64,000 nucleotides of DNA. Source: an uncultured Parabacteroides sp. (GTDB lineage: Bacteria > Bacteroidota > Bacteroidia > Bacteroidales > Tannerellaceae). The notes under the pieces were generated by a model, which saw only the letters and a program-made list of their open reading frames with translations, was not told the DNA's origin and searched no databases. The stretch covers positions 38,731-102,730 of the forward strand of contig CASEGC010000087.1 of assembly GCA_949287365.1 (NCBI GenBank), read 5' to 3'. Made by a program: the position numbers and the translations under genes. Numbering within the stretch: the stretch's first letter is position 1; the number at the start of each line of letters is the position of its first letter. Positions 30,601 through 39,270 of the stretch are shown here, piece by piece.

Positions 30601-30873
30601 TCCGCCAAAAGCCAGCAAAATGCCATCCGGACGCTCCTTCTCGATCACCCGCTCCACGAAAAAAGGAGTAACCGGCAAGAAATAAACCGTATCCGCCACC
30701 CCTTCCGAGGTTTGCACCGTAGCGATATTCGGATTGATCAACACGGTTTGGATACCCTCCTCCTTTATCGCTTTCAACGCCTGGCTACCTGAATAATCAA
30801 ACTCACCGGCCTCCCCGATTTTTAACGCACCAGAGCCAAGTATCAGGACTTTCTTTATATTTTCTTTATTCAT
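27643..30873 (-). CDS. carB: Carbamoyl phosphate synthase large subunit
   Basis: Makes carbamoyl phosphate from bicarbonate, ammonia (from CarA) and two ATP, for pyrimidine and arginine synthesis. 1076 residues, full length: two homologous ATP-grasp halves (N-terminal KKVLILGSGALKIGEAGEFD; second half IVVLGSGAYRIGSSVEFDW), an oligomerisation domain between them, and the C-terminal MGS-like allosteric domain (ASKGYNLFATGGTHRFL). It follows carA after 12 bp and overlaps the Crp-like start by 4 bp. Confidence 0.98.
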   Translation of the reverse strand: MNKENIKKVLILGSGALKIGEAGEFDYSGSQALKAIKEEGIQTVLINPNIATVQTSEGVADTVYFLPVTPFFVERVIEKERPDGILLAFGGQTALNCGVALYQSGVLEKYNVKVLGTPVQAIMDTEDRELFVKKLDEIGVKTIKSEAVENAADARRAAAEVGYPVIVRAAYALGGLGSGFCDNEEELDVLVEKAFSFSPQVLVEKSLKGWKEVEYEVVRDRFDNCITVCNMENFDPLGIHTGESIVIAPSQTLSNTDYHKLRELAIRIIRHIGIVGECNVQYAYDPESEDYRVIEVNARLSRSSALASKATGYPLAFVAAKLGLGYGLFDLKNSVTKTTSAFFEPALDYVVCKIPRWDLGKFHGVARELGSSMKSVGEVMAIGRTFEEALQKGLRMIGQGMHGFVENKELVIPDIDKALHEPTDRRIFVISKAFRAGYTVDQIHELTKIDRWFLQKLYGIMQTSKELHAFDMKGIQRWRIDPELIRRAKIQGFSDFQIARAIGLEEDPERGMMLVRQFRKEHGILPVVKQIDTLAAEYPAQTNYLYLTYSGTENDVTYLGDHRSIVVLGSGAYRIGSSVEFDWCGVQALNTIRKEGYRSVMINYNPETVSTDYDMCDRLYFDELTFERVMDILEMENPYGVIVSTGGQIPNNLAMRLDEQHVNILGTSAKSIDNAEDREKFSAMLDRIGVDQPRWKELSSMEDINAFVAEVGFPVLVRPSYVLSGAAMNVCSNQEELERFLKLAANVSKKHPVVVSQFIEHAKEVEMDAVADHGEIVMYAISEHIEFAGVHSGDATIQFPAQKLYVETVRRIKRVSKRIAKELNISGPFNIQYLAKGNEIKVIECNLRASRSFPFVSKVLKINFIELATRIMLGLPVEKPNKNEFDLDYVGIKASQFSFNRLQKADPVLGVDMASTGEVGCLGDDVSEAVLTSMLAVGQRVPEKNILLSTGAPKQKVDMLDAAKMLASKGYNLFATGGTHRFLAENGIPSTLVYWPSEQGEPQALAMLHERKIDMVVNIPRDLSAGELDNGYKIRRAAIDLNIPLITNARLASAFIQAFCTLSMEDIHIKSWQEYK

Positions 30874-30885
30874 GCTTACTCGTGT

Positions 30886-31977
30886 TTATTGTGACAAAAT
30901 ATCGACGAACTTATCGAACATAAATTCCGTATCCAACGGACCGCTACAAGCCTCCGGATGAAATTGTGAAGAGAAAAACGGCTTCGTCTTATGTCGGATA
31001 CCCTCGTTCGTCCCATCATTCATATTCACGAACAGGGGTTCCCAATCCGCTCCCAAAGTATCATTATCCACGGCGTAACCATGATTCTGGGAGGTAATAA
31101 AACATTTATCCGTACCCACCATCCGTACCGGTTGGTTATGGCTACGATGACCATACTTCAATTTATAGATGGAAGCGCCTCCGGCTTTCGCTAACAATTG
31201 ATTCCCCATACAGATTCCACAAATCGGTTTCTCACCCGAGAGCGCTTTTCGGATATTCCAAACGGCGACCTCGCACGTGTCCGGATCACCCGGTCCATTG
31301 CTGATGAACAATCCGTCATACGAGAGCGAGTTGAAATCATAATCCCATGGGACACGAACTACCTCCACGCCCCGCTTCAACAAGCAACGGATAATGTTAT
31401 GCTTCACGCCACAATCCAGCAATACCACACGCTTCTTGCCTTCACCCGCTCCATAAGTGACGATTTCCTTACACGACACCTTGTCCACGTAATTCACGTT
31501 CCCGTATTGCCCGAAATCCAGATTCTTATCTACCATGTCTCCCATCACGATACGGCCCATCATGACACCATGCTCACGCAATTTCTTTGTCAACGCACGG
31601 GTATCGATTCCGTGAATCCCCGGTATTTTTTCCTCTTTCAGCCAATCGCCCAAACTACATTCAGCGTTCCAATGGCTATACTCATGGCTATAATCACTCA
31701 CAATAATCGCCTCAGCATGAATCTTCTCGCTTTCCATAAAAGTAGAAAGTCCGTTCATCTGAAACGTACGGGGAGGAACCCCGTAATTCCCGATGAGCGG
31801 ATAGGTCAACACCATCAATTGTCCCGCATACGAGGGATCTGTCAAGCTCTCAGGATATCCCGTCATCGCCGTGTTGAACACGACCTCGCCGGAAACCGGA
31901 CGTTCATAACCGAACGAATACCCATGGAAAACGGTCCCATCGTCCAACACTAAAGTAGCTGTCTTATTCGTTTGCAT
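30886..31977 (-). CDS. carA: Carbamoyl phosphate synthase small subunit
   Basis: Glutamine amidotransferase subunit that feeds ammonia to CarB. 363 residues. The N-terminal CPSase_sm_chain domain starts ATLVLDDGTVFHGYSFG. The C-terminal class I GATase domain has nucleophile C256 (PICGICMGNQLLA) and the later HPE motif (SSQFHPEACSGP). It lies between the purF-like gene (18-bp gap) and carB (12-bp gap) in one minus-strand operon. Confidence 0.98.
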   Translation of the reverse strand: MQTNKTATLVLDDGTVFHGYSFGYERPVSGEVVFNTAMTGYPESLTDPSYAGQLMVLTYPLIGNYGVPPRTFQMNGLSTFMESEKIHAEAIIVSDYSHEYSHWNAECSLGDWLKEEKIPGIHGIDTRALTKKLREHGVMMGRIVMGDMVDKNLDFGQYGNVNYVDKVSCKEIVTYGAGEGKKRVVLLDCGVKHNIIRCLLKRGVEVVRVPWDYDFNSLSYDGLFISNGPGDPDTCEVAVWNIRKALSGEKPICGICMGNQLLAKAGGASIYKLKYGHRSHNQPVRMVGTDKCFITSQNHGYAVDNDTLGADWEPLFVNMNDGTNEGIRHKTKPFFSSQFHPEACSGPLDTEFMFDKFVDILSQ

Positions 31978-31995
31978 AAAAATCTGTATGTTGTG

Positions 31996-33885
31996 TCATT
32001 TTACTAAATATTCCTCTTCCATATAATGAATAAAGGCCTCGTTCACCAGTCGCGTCCCACCCGGAGTCGGATAATCCCCAGAGAAATACCAATCGCCGGG
32101 ATGATTCGGACAAGAGGCATGCAAGCCTTCCAATGTCTGATAAACGATTTCCACTTTCGCTCGAGTCCCTATGGGCGTAAGCAACTCCACCATCTTGGAG
32201 GAAATCTCAGCGTCCGTGAAAGGCGCATATATTTCCTTCACGTAATTGATTAGCGAGTCCTTCTCGCCCAATATTCTTTGCCGTACAGCCTTTTGATAAG
32301 CGTCCAAAAGGAGTTGTTCCATCCCTCGCTCACGCAATAAAGCCACCGCAGCCTTAAACGCTATAAACTCATTCATGCGAGACATGTCTATACCATAATA
32401 ATCCGGATAACGAACTTGCGGGGATGAGCTGACAATCACGATCTTCTTCGGGCGCAAACGGTCCAATATACCGATGATGCTCTGGCGCAAGGTCGTGCCA
32501 CGCACGATACTATCGTCAATCACCACCAAATTATCCACGAAAGGCTCGATACTCCCGTAAGTGATGTCATACACATGCGCCGCCAAGTCATTCCGACTAT
32601 TCCCTTCCGCGATAAATGTACGTAATTTGATATCTTTGATGGCCACCTTCTCGCAACGCACTCGCATGGAAAGTATCCGTTCCAACTCCTCTTCCCGCAG
32701 CAGGTGGCTACGATCCGCTATCCACTCCTTCTTCAGCTTATTCAAATAATTTTCCAGCCCCTCCTGCATACCGAAATAGGCCACCTCTGCCGTATTCGGA
32801 ATAAAGGAGAAAACAGTATGGTTCAAATCATATTCCACCGCCTTCAAGATAGGATGTACGAGGTTCTCGCCCAAGCGTTTCCTTTCCCTATAAATATCCA
32901 CGTCGCTACCCCTTGAGAAATAGATGCGCTCGAACGAGCAAGCCTTGTTCTCCTTCGGTTCCACGATTCGCTCGGTACGCCACTCGCCTCTTTTATTGAT
33001 AAAAATAGCCTCCCCACGGATCAACTCATGGATCTCCTCCACGGACACGTTCATCACGGTCTGGATGACCGGACGCTCGGAAGCGAGCACCACGACCTCT
33101 TCATCCGCATAATAGAAAGCGGGACGAATTCCCCACGGATCACGCACGCTGAACGATTCACCGCTCCCCGTGATGCCACAAATCACGAAACCTCCATCCC
33201 ACGACGGCGCGCAACGCCTCAAGACATTCGCCAAATCAATCCGTTCCTCTATGGCATGAGTGATATCCATTCCGGTCAATCCCTCCGCCTTACATACGCC
33301 ATAAAGCCGTTCCACTTCCCTATCCAGCCGATGCCCCAATTGTTCCAACAAGATGTAAGTATCCGCATACTTCCGGGGGTGTTGCCCGATAGCTGTTATT
33401 TCCTCGAAAATCTCATGTACGTTCGTCAAATTGAAATTCCCACAAATGGCGAGATTCTTCGCCCGCCAATTATTGCGGCGCAAAAAGGGATGGATATAAG
33501 AGAGACCGGATTTCCCGGTCGTACTGTAACGGAGATGCCCCATATAAAGCTCTCCCGCGAAAGGAAGATTGGCCTTAGCGAACAAGGGATCGTTCAATTT
33601 CCCGATGGGCAAATCTTTGTAATGTTCGTGCACCGCGGCGAATATCTCAGTAATAGCCCCAGTCCCGACGGCCCGTTCGCGAAACATATACTCTTCACCC
33701 GCATCAGCCTCCAACTTCACGCAAGCCAGTCCCGCTCCTTCTTGTCCCCGATTGTGCTGTTTCTCCATCAGCAAATAGAGTTTGTTCAACCCATACATCC
33801 AAGTGCCATATTTCTCCTGATAATATTCCAAAGGTTTCAGCAATCGGACCATGGCGACACCACACTCATGCTTCAATACTTCCAT
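31996..33885 (-). CDS. Amidophosphoribosyltransferase (PurF-like, Bacteroidetes form)
   Basis: 629 residues, longer than the roughly 470-500 of typical PurF. The class II glutamine amidotransferase domain is N-terminal, with nucleophile Cys at residue 8 (HECGVAMVRL), preceded by a short stretch instead of the usual immediate cysteine or processed propeptide. The phosphoribosyltransferase domain has the PRPP loop VVIDDSIVRGTTL. It catalyses, or is related to enzymes that catalyse, the first step of purine synthesis. Its place at the head of the carA-carB operon joins purine and pyrimidine entry steps. Since Bacteroidetes often carry a second, shorter PurF elsewhere, this could be a specialised paralogue. 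Confidence 0.85.
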   Translation of the reverse strand: MEVLKHECGVAMVRLLKPLEYYQEKYGTWMYGLNKLYLLMEKQHNRGQEGAGLACVKLEADAGEEYMFRERAVGTGAITEIFAAVHEHYKDLPIGKLNDPLFAKANLPFAGELYMGHLRYSTTGKSGLSYIHPFLRRNNWRAKNLAICGNFNLTNVHEIFEEITAIGQHPRKYADTYILLEQLGHRLDREVERLYGVCKAEGLTGMDITHAIEERIDLANVLRRCAPSWDGGFVICGITGSGESFSVRDPWGIRPAFYYADEEVVVLASERPVIQTVMNVSVEEIHELIRGEAIFINKRGEWRTERIVEPKENKACSFERIYFSRGSDVDIYRERKRLGENLVHPILKAVEYDLNHTVFSFIPNTAEVAYFGMQEGLENYLNKLKKEWIADRSHLLREEELERILSMRVRCEKVAIKDIKLRTFIAEGNSRNDLAAHVYDITYGSIEPFVDNLVVIDDSIVRGTTLRQSIIGILDRLRPKKIVIVSSSPQVRYPDYYGIDMSRMNEFIAFKAAVALLRERGMEQLLLDAYQKAVRQRILGEKDSLINYVKEIYAPFTDAEISSKMVELLTPIGTRAKVEIVYQTLEGLHASCPNHPGDWYFSGDYPTPGGTRLVNEAFIHYMEEEYLVK

Positions 33886-34080
33886 TGTCGAATCAACTTT
33901 TTGATTTTGTCGCGAAGATACGGAGTATCCTTAACATATTGTTTAAACAAGCCTAAAAATATTTGACATTTTCACGAAAAAGCGAAGCATGTAAAGCATT
34001 ATGGCGGTAATGTTTACACTCTAACAGCAAAAGGATGGCTTTTCTTTCATTTTATCGAGAAAAACATCGTCCTCGGACAT

Positions 34081-34125
34081 AAAAAAAACCGAACGCACCA
34101 AGATGAGTAACCTATCATTGGTACG
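34081..34125 (-). terminator. Intrinsic terminator of the GroES-like/Nfn operon
   Basis: On the minus strand CGTACCAA pairs with TTGGTGCG (34094-34125 on the plus strand, one G-T pair) and is followed by a run of eight T (34081-34088). It lies 26 bp after the NfnB stop. The rest of the 265-bp space up to the purF-like start holds a possible -7 box, TATCTTCG, at 33913-33920 on the minus strand. Confidence 0.8.
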
Positions 34126-34150
34126 CCCGGCGCCTTATGAAAACAAATCG

Positions 34151-35623
34151 TTACGCTTTCCTCAAAGAGACATCCATCGAGGCGGCCGCCCTACGTCCAT
34201 CGCCCATGGCTAAAATAACCGTGGCTCCTCCACGCACGATATCGCCACCGGCGTACACATCATCCAAGGTGGAACGCATGCTATCTCCATCGACCACGAT
34301 AGTTCCTTTCTTACTGATTTCCAATCCTTGAAACGCATGAGGAATCAATGGATTGGGCGATACGCCCACACTAACGATCACCTCGTCCACGTCTACCGTC
34401 TCGATCGCGCCCTCTATCGGAACCGGGCGACGCCTGCCGGAAGCGTCAGGCTCACCCAAAGCCATCTTTTGCAAACGCATCCGCTTCACGCGTCCTCTCT
34501 CGTCACCGATATACTCTATCGGATTATGGAGGGTCAGGAACTCCACGCCCTCCTCCTTAGCGTGTTTCACCTCCTCCGCACGGGCGGGCATCTCCTCCTC
34601 ACTCCGACGATAAACAATCATGGCACGCTCGGCACCCAAGCGACGGGCGGTACGTACCGAGTCCATCGCCGTGTTTCCCCCGCCTATTACGGCCACATGT
34701 TTACCTTTCCGTACGGGCGTGTCACTCGCGGGATTAGCCGCATCCATCAAGTTTACCCGCGTCAGGTATTCGTTGGACGACATGACACCCACCAAGTTCT
34801 CGCCCGGAATATTCATGAAATTGGGCAAACCAGCACCACTGGCGACAAAAATGCCTTTGAATCCCGCCGTATGCAAATCATCATAGCTGAGCGTCTTTCC
34901 CACGATACAATCCTTCTCGAAACGGACACCCATCTTTCGTAGTCCATCGATCTCCACGTCGACAATCTTATTGGGCAAACGGAACTCCGGAATACCATAT
35001 TTCAACACACCCCCTATCTCGTGCAACGCTTCGAACACTGTCACGTCATACCCGCGTTTCGCCATATCGCCGGCGAAAGACAATCCGGCGGGTCCGGAGC
35101 CCACTACCGCCACTTTGATACCATTCTTCTCCGCGATCTCCGGCACGGAAACGTGTCCGCTCTCTCGTTCATAATCCGCGGCGAAACGCTCCAGATAACC
35201 AATAGCCACCGCCTCTTTTCCCATCTTCAGGTGGATGCATTGGCTCTCGCATTGTTTTTCCTGTGGGCACACACGTCCGCACACCGCCGGAAGAGCGCTC
35301 GTCTCCTTCAATACCTTAGCGGCCTCAAGAATCTCGCCCCGCTCGATGTTCTTGATAAAGGTAGGGATATGGATTCCCACCGGACATCCCCGCATACAGG
35401 TCGGGTTCGGGCAATCCAAGCAACGCTGGGCCTCCCGCCTCGCCTGTTCCTCGGTCAATCCCAAGTTTACCTCCTCCAAGCGGCTATGGCTCCGGTACTC
35501 CGGCTCCAACTCATTCATCCTCACACGGGGTATCTCCGTACGCTCCTTATTTTTCATGCTCTCGCGAAGCGCCTTTCTCCACGGTTCGGCGCGACGCGCG
35601 GCTATCAATTCCTCTGTTGTCAT
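34151..35623 (-). CDS. nfnB: NfnB-like large subunit (GltD-related, FAD/NADPH, two [4Fe-4S])
   Basis: 490 residues. The N-terminal cysteine-rich iron-sulfur region has CLDCPNPTCMRGCPV and CGRVCPQEKQCESQC. An FAD-binding Rossmann motif, VVGSGPAGLSFAGDM, and an NADPH motif, VIGGGNTAMDSVRTARRLGA, follow. This architecture is often annotated as the small subunit of glutamate synthase. Here no large glutamate synthase subunit is adjacent, and the neighbour 12 bp upstream is the dihydroorotate-dehydrogenase-electron-transfer-like NfnA. The pair therefore fits NADH-dependent reduced ferredoxin:NADP+ oxidoreductase (Nfn), which couples the NADH, NADPH and ferredoxin pools by electron bifurcation. This is inferred from family and context. 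Confidence 0.8.
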   Translation of the reverse strand: MTTEELIAARRAEPWRKALRESMKNKERTEIPRVRMNELEPEYRSHSRLEEVNLGLTEEQARREAQRCLDCPNPTCMRGCPVGIHIPTFIKNIERGEILEAAKVLKETSALPAVCGRVCPQEKQCESQCIHLKMGKEAVAIGYLERFAADYERESGHVSVPEIAEKNGIKVAVVGSGPAGLSFAGDMAKRGYDVTVFEALHEIGGVLKYGIPEFRLPNKIVDVEIDGLRKMGVRFEKDCIVGKTLSYDDLHTAGFKGIFVASGAGLPNFMNIPGENLVGVMSSNEYLTRVNLMDAANPASDTPVRKGKHVAVIGGGNTAMDSVRTARRLGAERAMIVYRRSEEEMPARAEEVKHAKEEGVEFLTLHNPIEYIGDERGRVKRMRLQKMALGEPDASGRRRPVPIEGAIETVDVDEVIVSVGVSPNPLIPHAFQGLEISKKGTIVVDGDSMRSTLDDVYAGGDIVRGGATVILAMGDGRRAAASMDVSLRKA

Positions 35624-35635
35624 AGCTCGTATCTT

Positions 35636-36430
35636 CTATTTATCTATATCCTTATAAGCCCCTAAACGCATAATCATCTCATCGAAGTCCACCTGATGGG
35701 CATCAAACTCCGGACCATCCACGCAGACGAACCTCGTCTTTCCGCCTACCGTGACGCGGCAAGCCCCGCACATACCCGTCCCGTCCACCATAATCGTGTT
35801 CAGGGAAGCGACCGTAGGAATCTCATACCTCTTCGTGAGGGCCGATACGAATTTCATCATGATGGCGGGACCGATAGTCACGCACAAGTCCACCTTCTCC
35901 CGTCGTATCACGGACTCCACGCCATCAGTCACCAACCCTTTCGTGCCATACGACCCGTCATCCGTCATGATTATCACCTCATCCGCATTACGGCGCATCT
36001 GCTCCTCAAGGATAATCAACTCTTTCGTCCGGGCCGCCAATACCACGACCACCCGATTTCCCGCTTTGTGGAAAGCCTCCACGATAGGCAGCAACGGAGC
36101 CACGCCCACTCCACCTCCGGCGCATACCACGGTTCCTACTTTCTCTATATGCGTGGCTTGTCCCAACGGACCTACCACGTCCGTGATATAATCGCCCTCG
36201 TTCAACTCGCAAATCTTGTGAGACGAGTCGCCCACTGACTGGATAACCAACGTAATCGTGCCTTTCTCGATATCGGCACCGGCAATCGTAAGCGGGATAC
36301 GCTCTCCTTTCTCTCCCACCCTCACGATCACGAAATGCCCCGCCTTACGGGAACGGGCTATCAAAGGAGCCTCTACCTCCAGCTTCACCACGTTGGCTGA
36401 AAAATGTTCTTTGCTTACAATCTTATTCAT
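35636..36430 (-). CDS. nfnA: NfnA-like small subunit (FAD, [2Fe-2S], NADH)
   Basis: 264 residues of the ferredoxin-NADP reductase/PyrK superfamily. FAD-binding barrel at about 1-95 (GHFVIVRVGEKGERIPLTI), NAD-binding domain from about 98 (VVCAGGGVGVAPLLPI), and a C-terminal [2Fe-2S] cluster motif with cysteines in GTGMCGACRVTVGG and RFVCVDGPEFD. PyrK is the nearest alternative, but no PyrD is adjacent, and NfnB follows after 12 bp. Co-occurrence of the two genes supports an Nfn transhydrogenase. A GroES-like gene precedes it by 18 bp. Confidence 0.8.
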   Translation of the reverse strand: MNKIVSKEHFSANVVKLEVEAPLIARSRKAGHFVIVRVGEKGERIPLTIAGADIEKGTITLVIQSVGDSSHKICELNEGDYITDVVGPLGQATHIEKVGTVVCAGGGVGVAPLLPIVEAFHKAGNRVVVVLAARTKELIILEEQMRRNADEVIIMTDDGSYGTKGLVTDGVESVIRREKVDLCVTIGPAIMMKFVSALTKRYEIPTVASLNTIMVDGTGMCGACRVTVGGKTRFVCVDGPEFDAHQVDFDEMIMRLGAYKDIDK

Positions 36431-36448
36431 GATTTGAAATTTAAAATT

Positions 36449-36835
36449 TTATTCGAACAATCCCTCGTCGCGTACGCACATCAGGATAGCGGAATGAGGG
36501 ACAATCAAGAATTTTTCCTCATTGAAGTTTACCTCATAGGCGGCGTTTTGCAAGTAAACCGCCAAATCACCCTCGCGAGCCTGCAGAGGCAGATAATGGA
36601 CCTCCTCGTCTTTCTTCCGCTCCCAAACCTCGCGTTCTTCCGCTTGGGCGGGCAAAGGATATCCCGGACCTGTCTTTATCACGTAACCCACCTGTATTTT
36701 CTCACCTTGCTGTACCGTGGGCGGCAGATACAAACCACTTTTCGTCTGGCTTCGCGGGTTCTTCGGTTTGATTAGAACCTTATCGCCTATCATCAGGAAC
36801 TTGTCGATGTCTTTTCGGTCTATAGATAATCGCAT
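36449..36835 (-). CDS. Divergent GroES-like (Cpn10 fold) protein
   Basis: 128 residues, longer than GroES (about 95). The N-terminal half follows the Cpn10 pattern: DKVLIKPKNPRSQTKSGLYL corresponds to the region leading to the mobile loop, then VGYVIKTGPGYPL. An inserted charged segment (AEEREVWERKKDEEVHYL) precedes the last strands, including EKFLIVPHSAILM. The GroEL-binding hydrophobic tripeptide of the mobile loop is not clearly conserved (LPPT here), so I doubt that it acts with GroEL. It begins the operon that continues with nfnA and nfnB. On the minus strand TAAGTTCG (36861-36868) may be its -7 box. Confidence 0.75.
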   Translation of the reverse strand: MRLSIDRKDIDKFLMIGDKVLIKPKNPRSQTKSGLYLPPTVQQGEKIQVGYVIKTGPGYPLPAQAEEREVWERKKDEEVHYLPLQAREGDLAVYLQNAAYEVNFNEEKFLIVPHSAILMCVRDEGLFE

Positions 36836-36885
36836 GGTAATAAAAGTTACATTTCCATCGCGAACTTACGGAAAGTTCGTGGAAG

Positions 36886-36926
36886 AAAAAAATAGGAGGC
36901 GAATCCTCGGATGAGAATCGCCCCCT
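36886..36926 (-). terminator. Intrinsic terminator of the DUF4251 gene
   Basis: On the minus strand a GC-rich imperfect stem of about 10 bp (36895-36925) is followed by seven T (36886-36892), 29 bp after the DUF4251 stop codon. Confidence 0.7.
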
Positions 36927-36954
36927 TTCCTTTACCTTTTTCTCCATGCGACCT

Positions 36955-37527
36955 TTAGAGCGAACGGCCCTTGAACACGTCCGATAACTCAGACGGATAA
37001 AGCTCTCCGCTAAAGGAGATGCGGTTGCTGTTGAAGTTCGGTAATACCGTGGCGGTACATTTGTTCGTTCCTTTCGCCATCCGGAAAGTGACCCGTGCCG
37101 ACACCGCCACGCCTTGCACGTTCATCTCGTAGAAGACGTTCCCCTTCTTGTCGGTCTTCATCTCGATGTTCGACGCCGTGCCCTCCACCGTGATGCCTCC
37201 TATCCCGTTAGGGCCTGATACCGGTACGTTGAAAGCCAACTGAATCGTCGCCTTGCCATCTTTCATGGCCACGAAATTCGTGTTTGAGTTGACATATACG
37301 AAATTTCCAAGCTTAAACTCTATGCGATCCGCCTCCAATACGAAATCCTTCGCCTCCAACGCCCGCACCGCCTGCTCGAACAAGGCGTTTTGCTCAGCCT
37401 CCTCCGCGGCTTTCTTGGCCGCCTTCTCCGCTTCCTTGGCGGCTTTCTCCGCCGATTTATCCTGCTGCGCCATCATCGGACCCGCACCAAACATCAAAAC
37501 CATCAATAACAAAACAATCTTCTTCAT
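36955..37527 (-). CDS. Exported DUF4251 protein
   Basis: 190 residues starting MKKIVLLLMVLMFG; the frame is open further upstream but the signal peptide begins here. After cleavage near MMAQ comes an alanine-lysine-glutamate-rich coiled segment (about residues 25-45). The DUF4251 beta domain follows (ALEAKDFVLEADRIEFK; YVNSNTNFVAMKDGKATIQL; GPNGIGGITVEGTASN; PNFNSNRISFSGEL). The family is almost confined to Bacteroidetes and periplasmic; no activity is known. It is a single gene with its own terminator. Confidence 0.85.
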   Translation of the reverse strand: MKKIVLLLMVLMFGAGPMMAQQDKSAEKAAKEAEKAAKKAAEEAEQNALFEQAVRALEAKDFVLEADRIEFKLGNFVYVNSNTNFVAMKDGKATIQLAFNVPVSGPNGIGGITVEGTASNIEMKTDKKGNVFYEMNVQGVAVSARVTFRMAKGTNKCTATVLPNFNSNRISFSGELYPSELSDVFKGRSL

Positions 37528-37790
37528 AATCATCTCATTTAATTTAAATTCAACTTCTTCCGCGACACGCATTCCGACGCGTCACGAATTTATTAATAAG
37601 ACAATTCTCTTGAGGAAAAGTTCAAGAGCGAACCCCTCTTTTTCGTTTTTTTAGTAGACGATAAGATTTTCGTCCCAAGTGTTCATTCTCCCTCACCGGG
37701 CTTGGAGGTCTCCGTAATCGGTAATTTAACGTGAATTCAATAGAAGAGAAAAAGGGAAAAGACGGGAGAAAAAACCTCAAACCCTATATG

Positions 37791-37974
37791 AAAAAGTTCG
37801 CCACATACCGGACAATTCTCTATCTTTAGCCTAAAGATACATATCTGCAGTTTAAAGATACGTATCTTTAACCTAAAGATATATATCTTCAACCTAAAGA
37901 TAAACTTTTCGCCGTAAGGTTTTCGGTTTTTCTCGCCGGCTTTCCAAGTTTTCCTCCCGGCTATCGAACTTTTT
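37791..37974. repeat. Palindrome-array element, copy C (4 x 21 bp, inverted orientation)
   Basis: In the 555-bp space between the DUF4251 start and the end of the TolC gene. The core at 37821-37902 is four 19-bp units with 2-nt spacers, beginning TATCTTTAGCCTAAAGATA. It is bounded by a perfect 10-bp inverted repeat, AAAAAGTTCG (37791-37800) and CGAACTTTTT (37965-37974), identical to that of copy A. Reverse-complemented, its right flank aligns with the left flank of copy D over about 70 bp, including an ACCGAAA(A/T)CCTTACGG stretch. I see nothing else recognisable in this space. Confidence 0.88.
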
Positions 37975-38082
37975 TCCTATATGTTTTATATCGAACTCAT
38001 GTTTAGAAACGGAAAAAGCACGCGGAACGCCGGGAAAACGTCGTCCGCATGCCTTTCTTAGACTGGATATGGCTCCTTTTTC

Positions 38083-39264
38083 TTACAACCTGTACTTATA
38101 CAACTGGGCTATCACCTTTTGATATTGGTTTTGCAACTGCAAATAATTCCGCACGCTCTGATAATAGGTCGTCACATCCACGAAATACTCAATCATGGAA
38201 ATCTGCCCCGCCTGTATCGCCTTGTTTAGCAACGCCAAGTTATTCCGGCTCCGCAATACTCCCTCATATTCGTCCATGGCGCTTTTCAGCGTCATCGCTT
38301 GGTCGTACAAGCGGCGCAACTCACTCTCCACGGTGAACGATGCGCTCTCCAGCCGTATCTCCGCATAAAGGTTTAGCGCCTTCGCCTGCCTCACGTAATT
38401 GCGGTTCGAGAACAAAGGGATGCTGATTCCCACCAAGAAACCATTATAACGGTCCCCGCCGGAAGAGGGGTTCATGCGGTAGCCCAACTGGAAACTGGGC
38501 AGCCCCTTCGCCTTGTTCACGCTCACCTGCCGCGAAGCGGTCATCTGGTCGCTACGCAAGACGCGTAACTGTGGGTCGGCCTCCATCGCCTCCGCTTTCA
38601 GTTCCTCGAAAGAAGGGATTTCCGCCGACAAATCATATACCGTATCAGCGAACTCAATGGCGATTCCCCCGTTCAACGCCCTCAGCTCTTCCAGCTTCGC
38701 GACGCGGGCAGCCTCGTTCATCCGAGCCTCCGTCTTCACGTTCAGCAGCTCCAAATCAATCTTGTTCGTCCCCAAGATATTCGCGTCGCCCCGCTCCAGC
38801 CGCATGGCATACAAATCGGAAAGCCGCTCCGCGTTCTCCAAACGAATCCGCAGCAGGTTCCTTTGCTGGTTCAAGAGCACCAAATCCAAGCAAACCTCCT
38901 TCGCTTGCAACAAGATTTGCTGACGGAAAGCCATCGCCTGCCGGTCCAAACCCGCGGCCTTGGCCTTCGTCAGTTTATTCTTCTGGTAATAGACCGACGG
39001 GAAATCGAAAGATTGCGAGGCGATGAACTCACCCGTGAAACCCATCCCCTCCTTGTTCCCATACAGGTGCGAATAAGTGACCGACGGGTCCGGCAGGTTG
39101 TTGTCCAACTTCGCCTCCAACTTCTGGGACTGTATCAACTGGCCGTTCGCCCGCAAATCCTTGTTGTTCGCCTCCACGCTCCGAAGCGCCTCGTCGAGGG
39201 AGACTTGGGCGGAAAGACCGCCCGCCAGCAAGGAAAGGGCGGCCATGATTATATATGACTTCAT
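38083..39264 (-). CDS. TolC-family outer-membrane efflux protein
   Basis: 393 residues with a signal peptide (MKSYIIMAALSLLAGGLSAQ). Two OEP repeats rich in long amphipathic helices follow, including SLDEALRSVEANNKDLRANG at the N-terminus and the NPSSGGDRYNGFLVGISIPL beta segment. It should be the trimeric outer-membrane channel of the RND metal-efflux system encoded just upstream (6-bp gap to the pump gene). It is a little shorter than CusC (about 460), as in many Bacteroidetes CzcC-like proteins. Confidence 0.88.
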   Translation of the reverse strand: MKSYIIMAALSLLAGGLSAQVSLDEALRSVEANNKDLRANGQLIQSQKLEAKLDNNLPDPSVTYSHLYGNKEGMGFTGEFIASQSFDFPSVYYQKNKLTKAKAAGLDRQAMAFRQQILLQAKEVCLDLVLLNQQRNLLRIRLENAERLSDLYAMRLERGDANILGTNKIDLELLNVKTEARMNEAARVAKLEELRALNGGIAIEFADTVYDLSAEIPSFEELKAEAMEADPQLRVLRSDQMTASRQVSVNKAKGLPSFQLGYRMNPSSGGDRYNGFLVGISIPLFSNRNYVRQAKALNLYAEIRLESASFTVESELRRLYDQAMTLKSAMDEYEGVLRSRNNLALLNKAIQAGQISMIEYFVDVTTYYQSVRNYLQLQNQYQKVIAQLYKYRL

Positions 39265-39270
39265 AACGCT

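Noticed and set aside
33886-34150. tRNA or structured RNA in the gap before the purF-like gene.
   Set aside because: No cloverleaf, T-loop or acceptor stem can be formed; the only clear structure is the terminator of the downstream Nfn operon.
34151-35623. Small subunit of NADPH glutamate synthase (gltD).
   Set aside because: The domain layout is shared, but the large subunit is missing and the direct neighbour is an NfnA/PyrK-type protein, so NfnB fits better.
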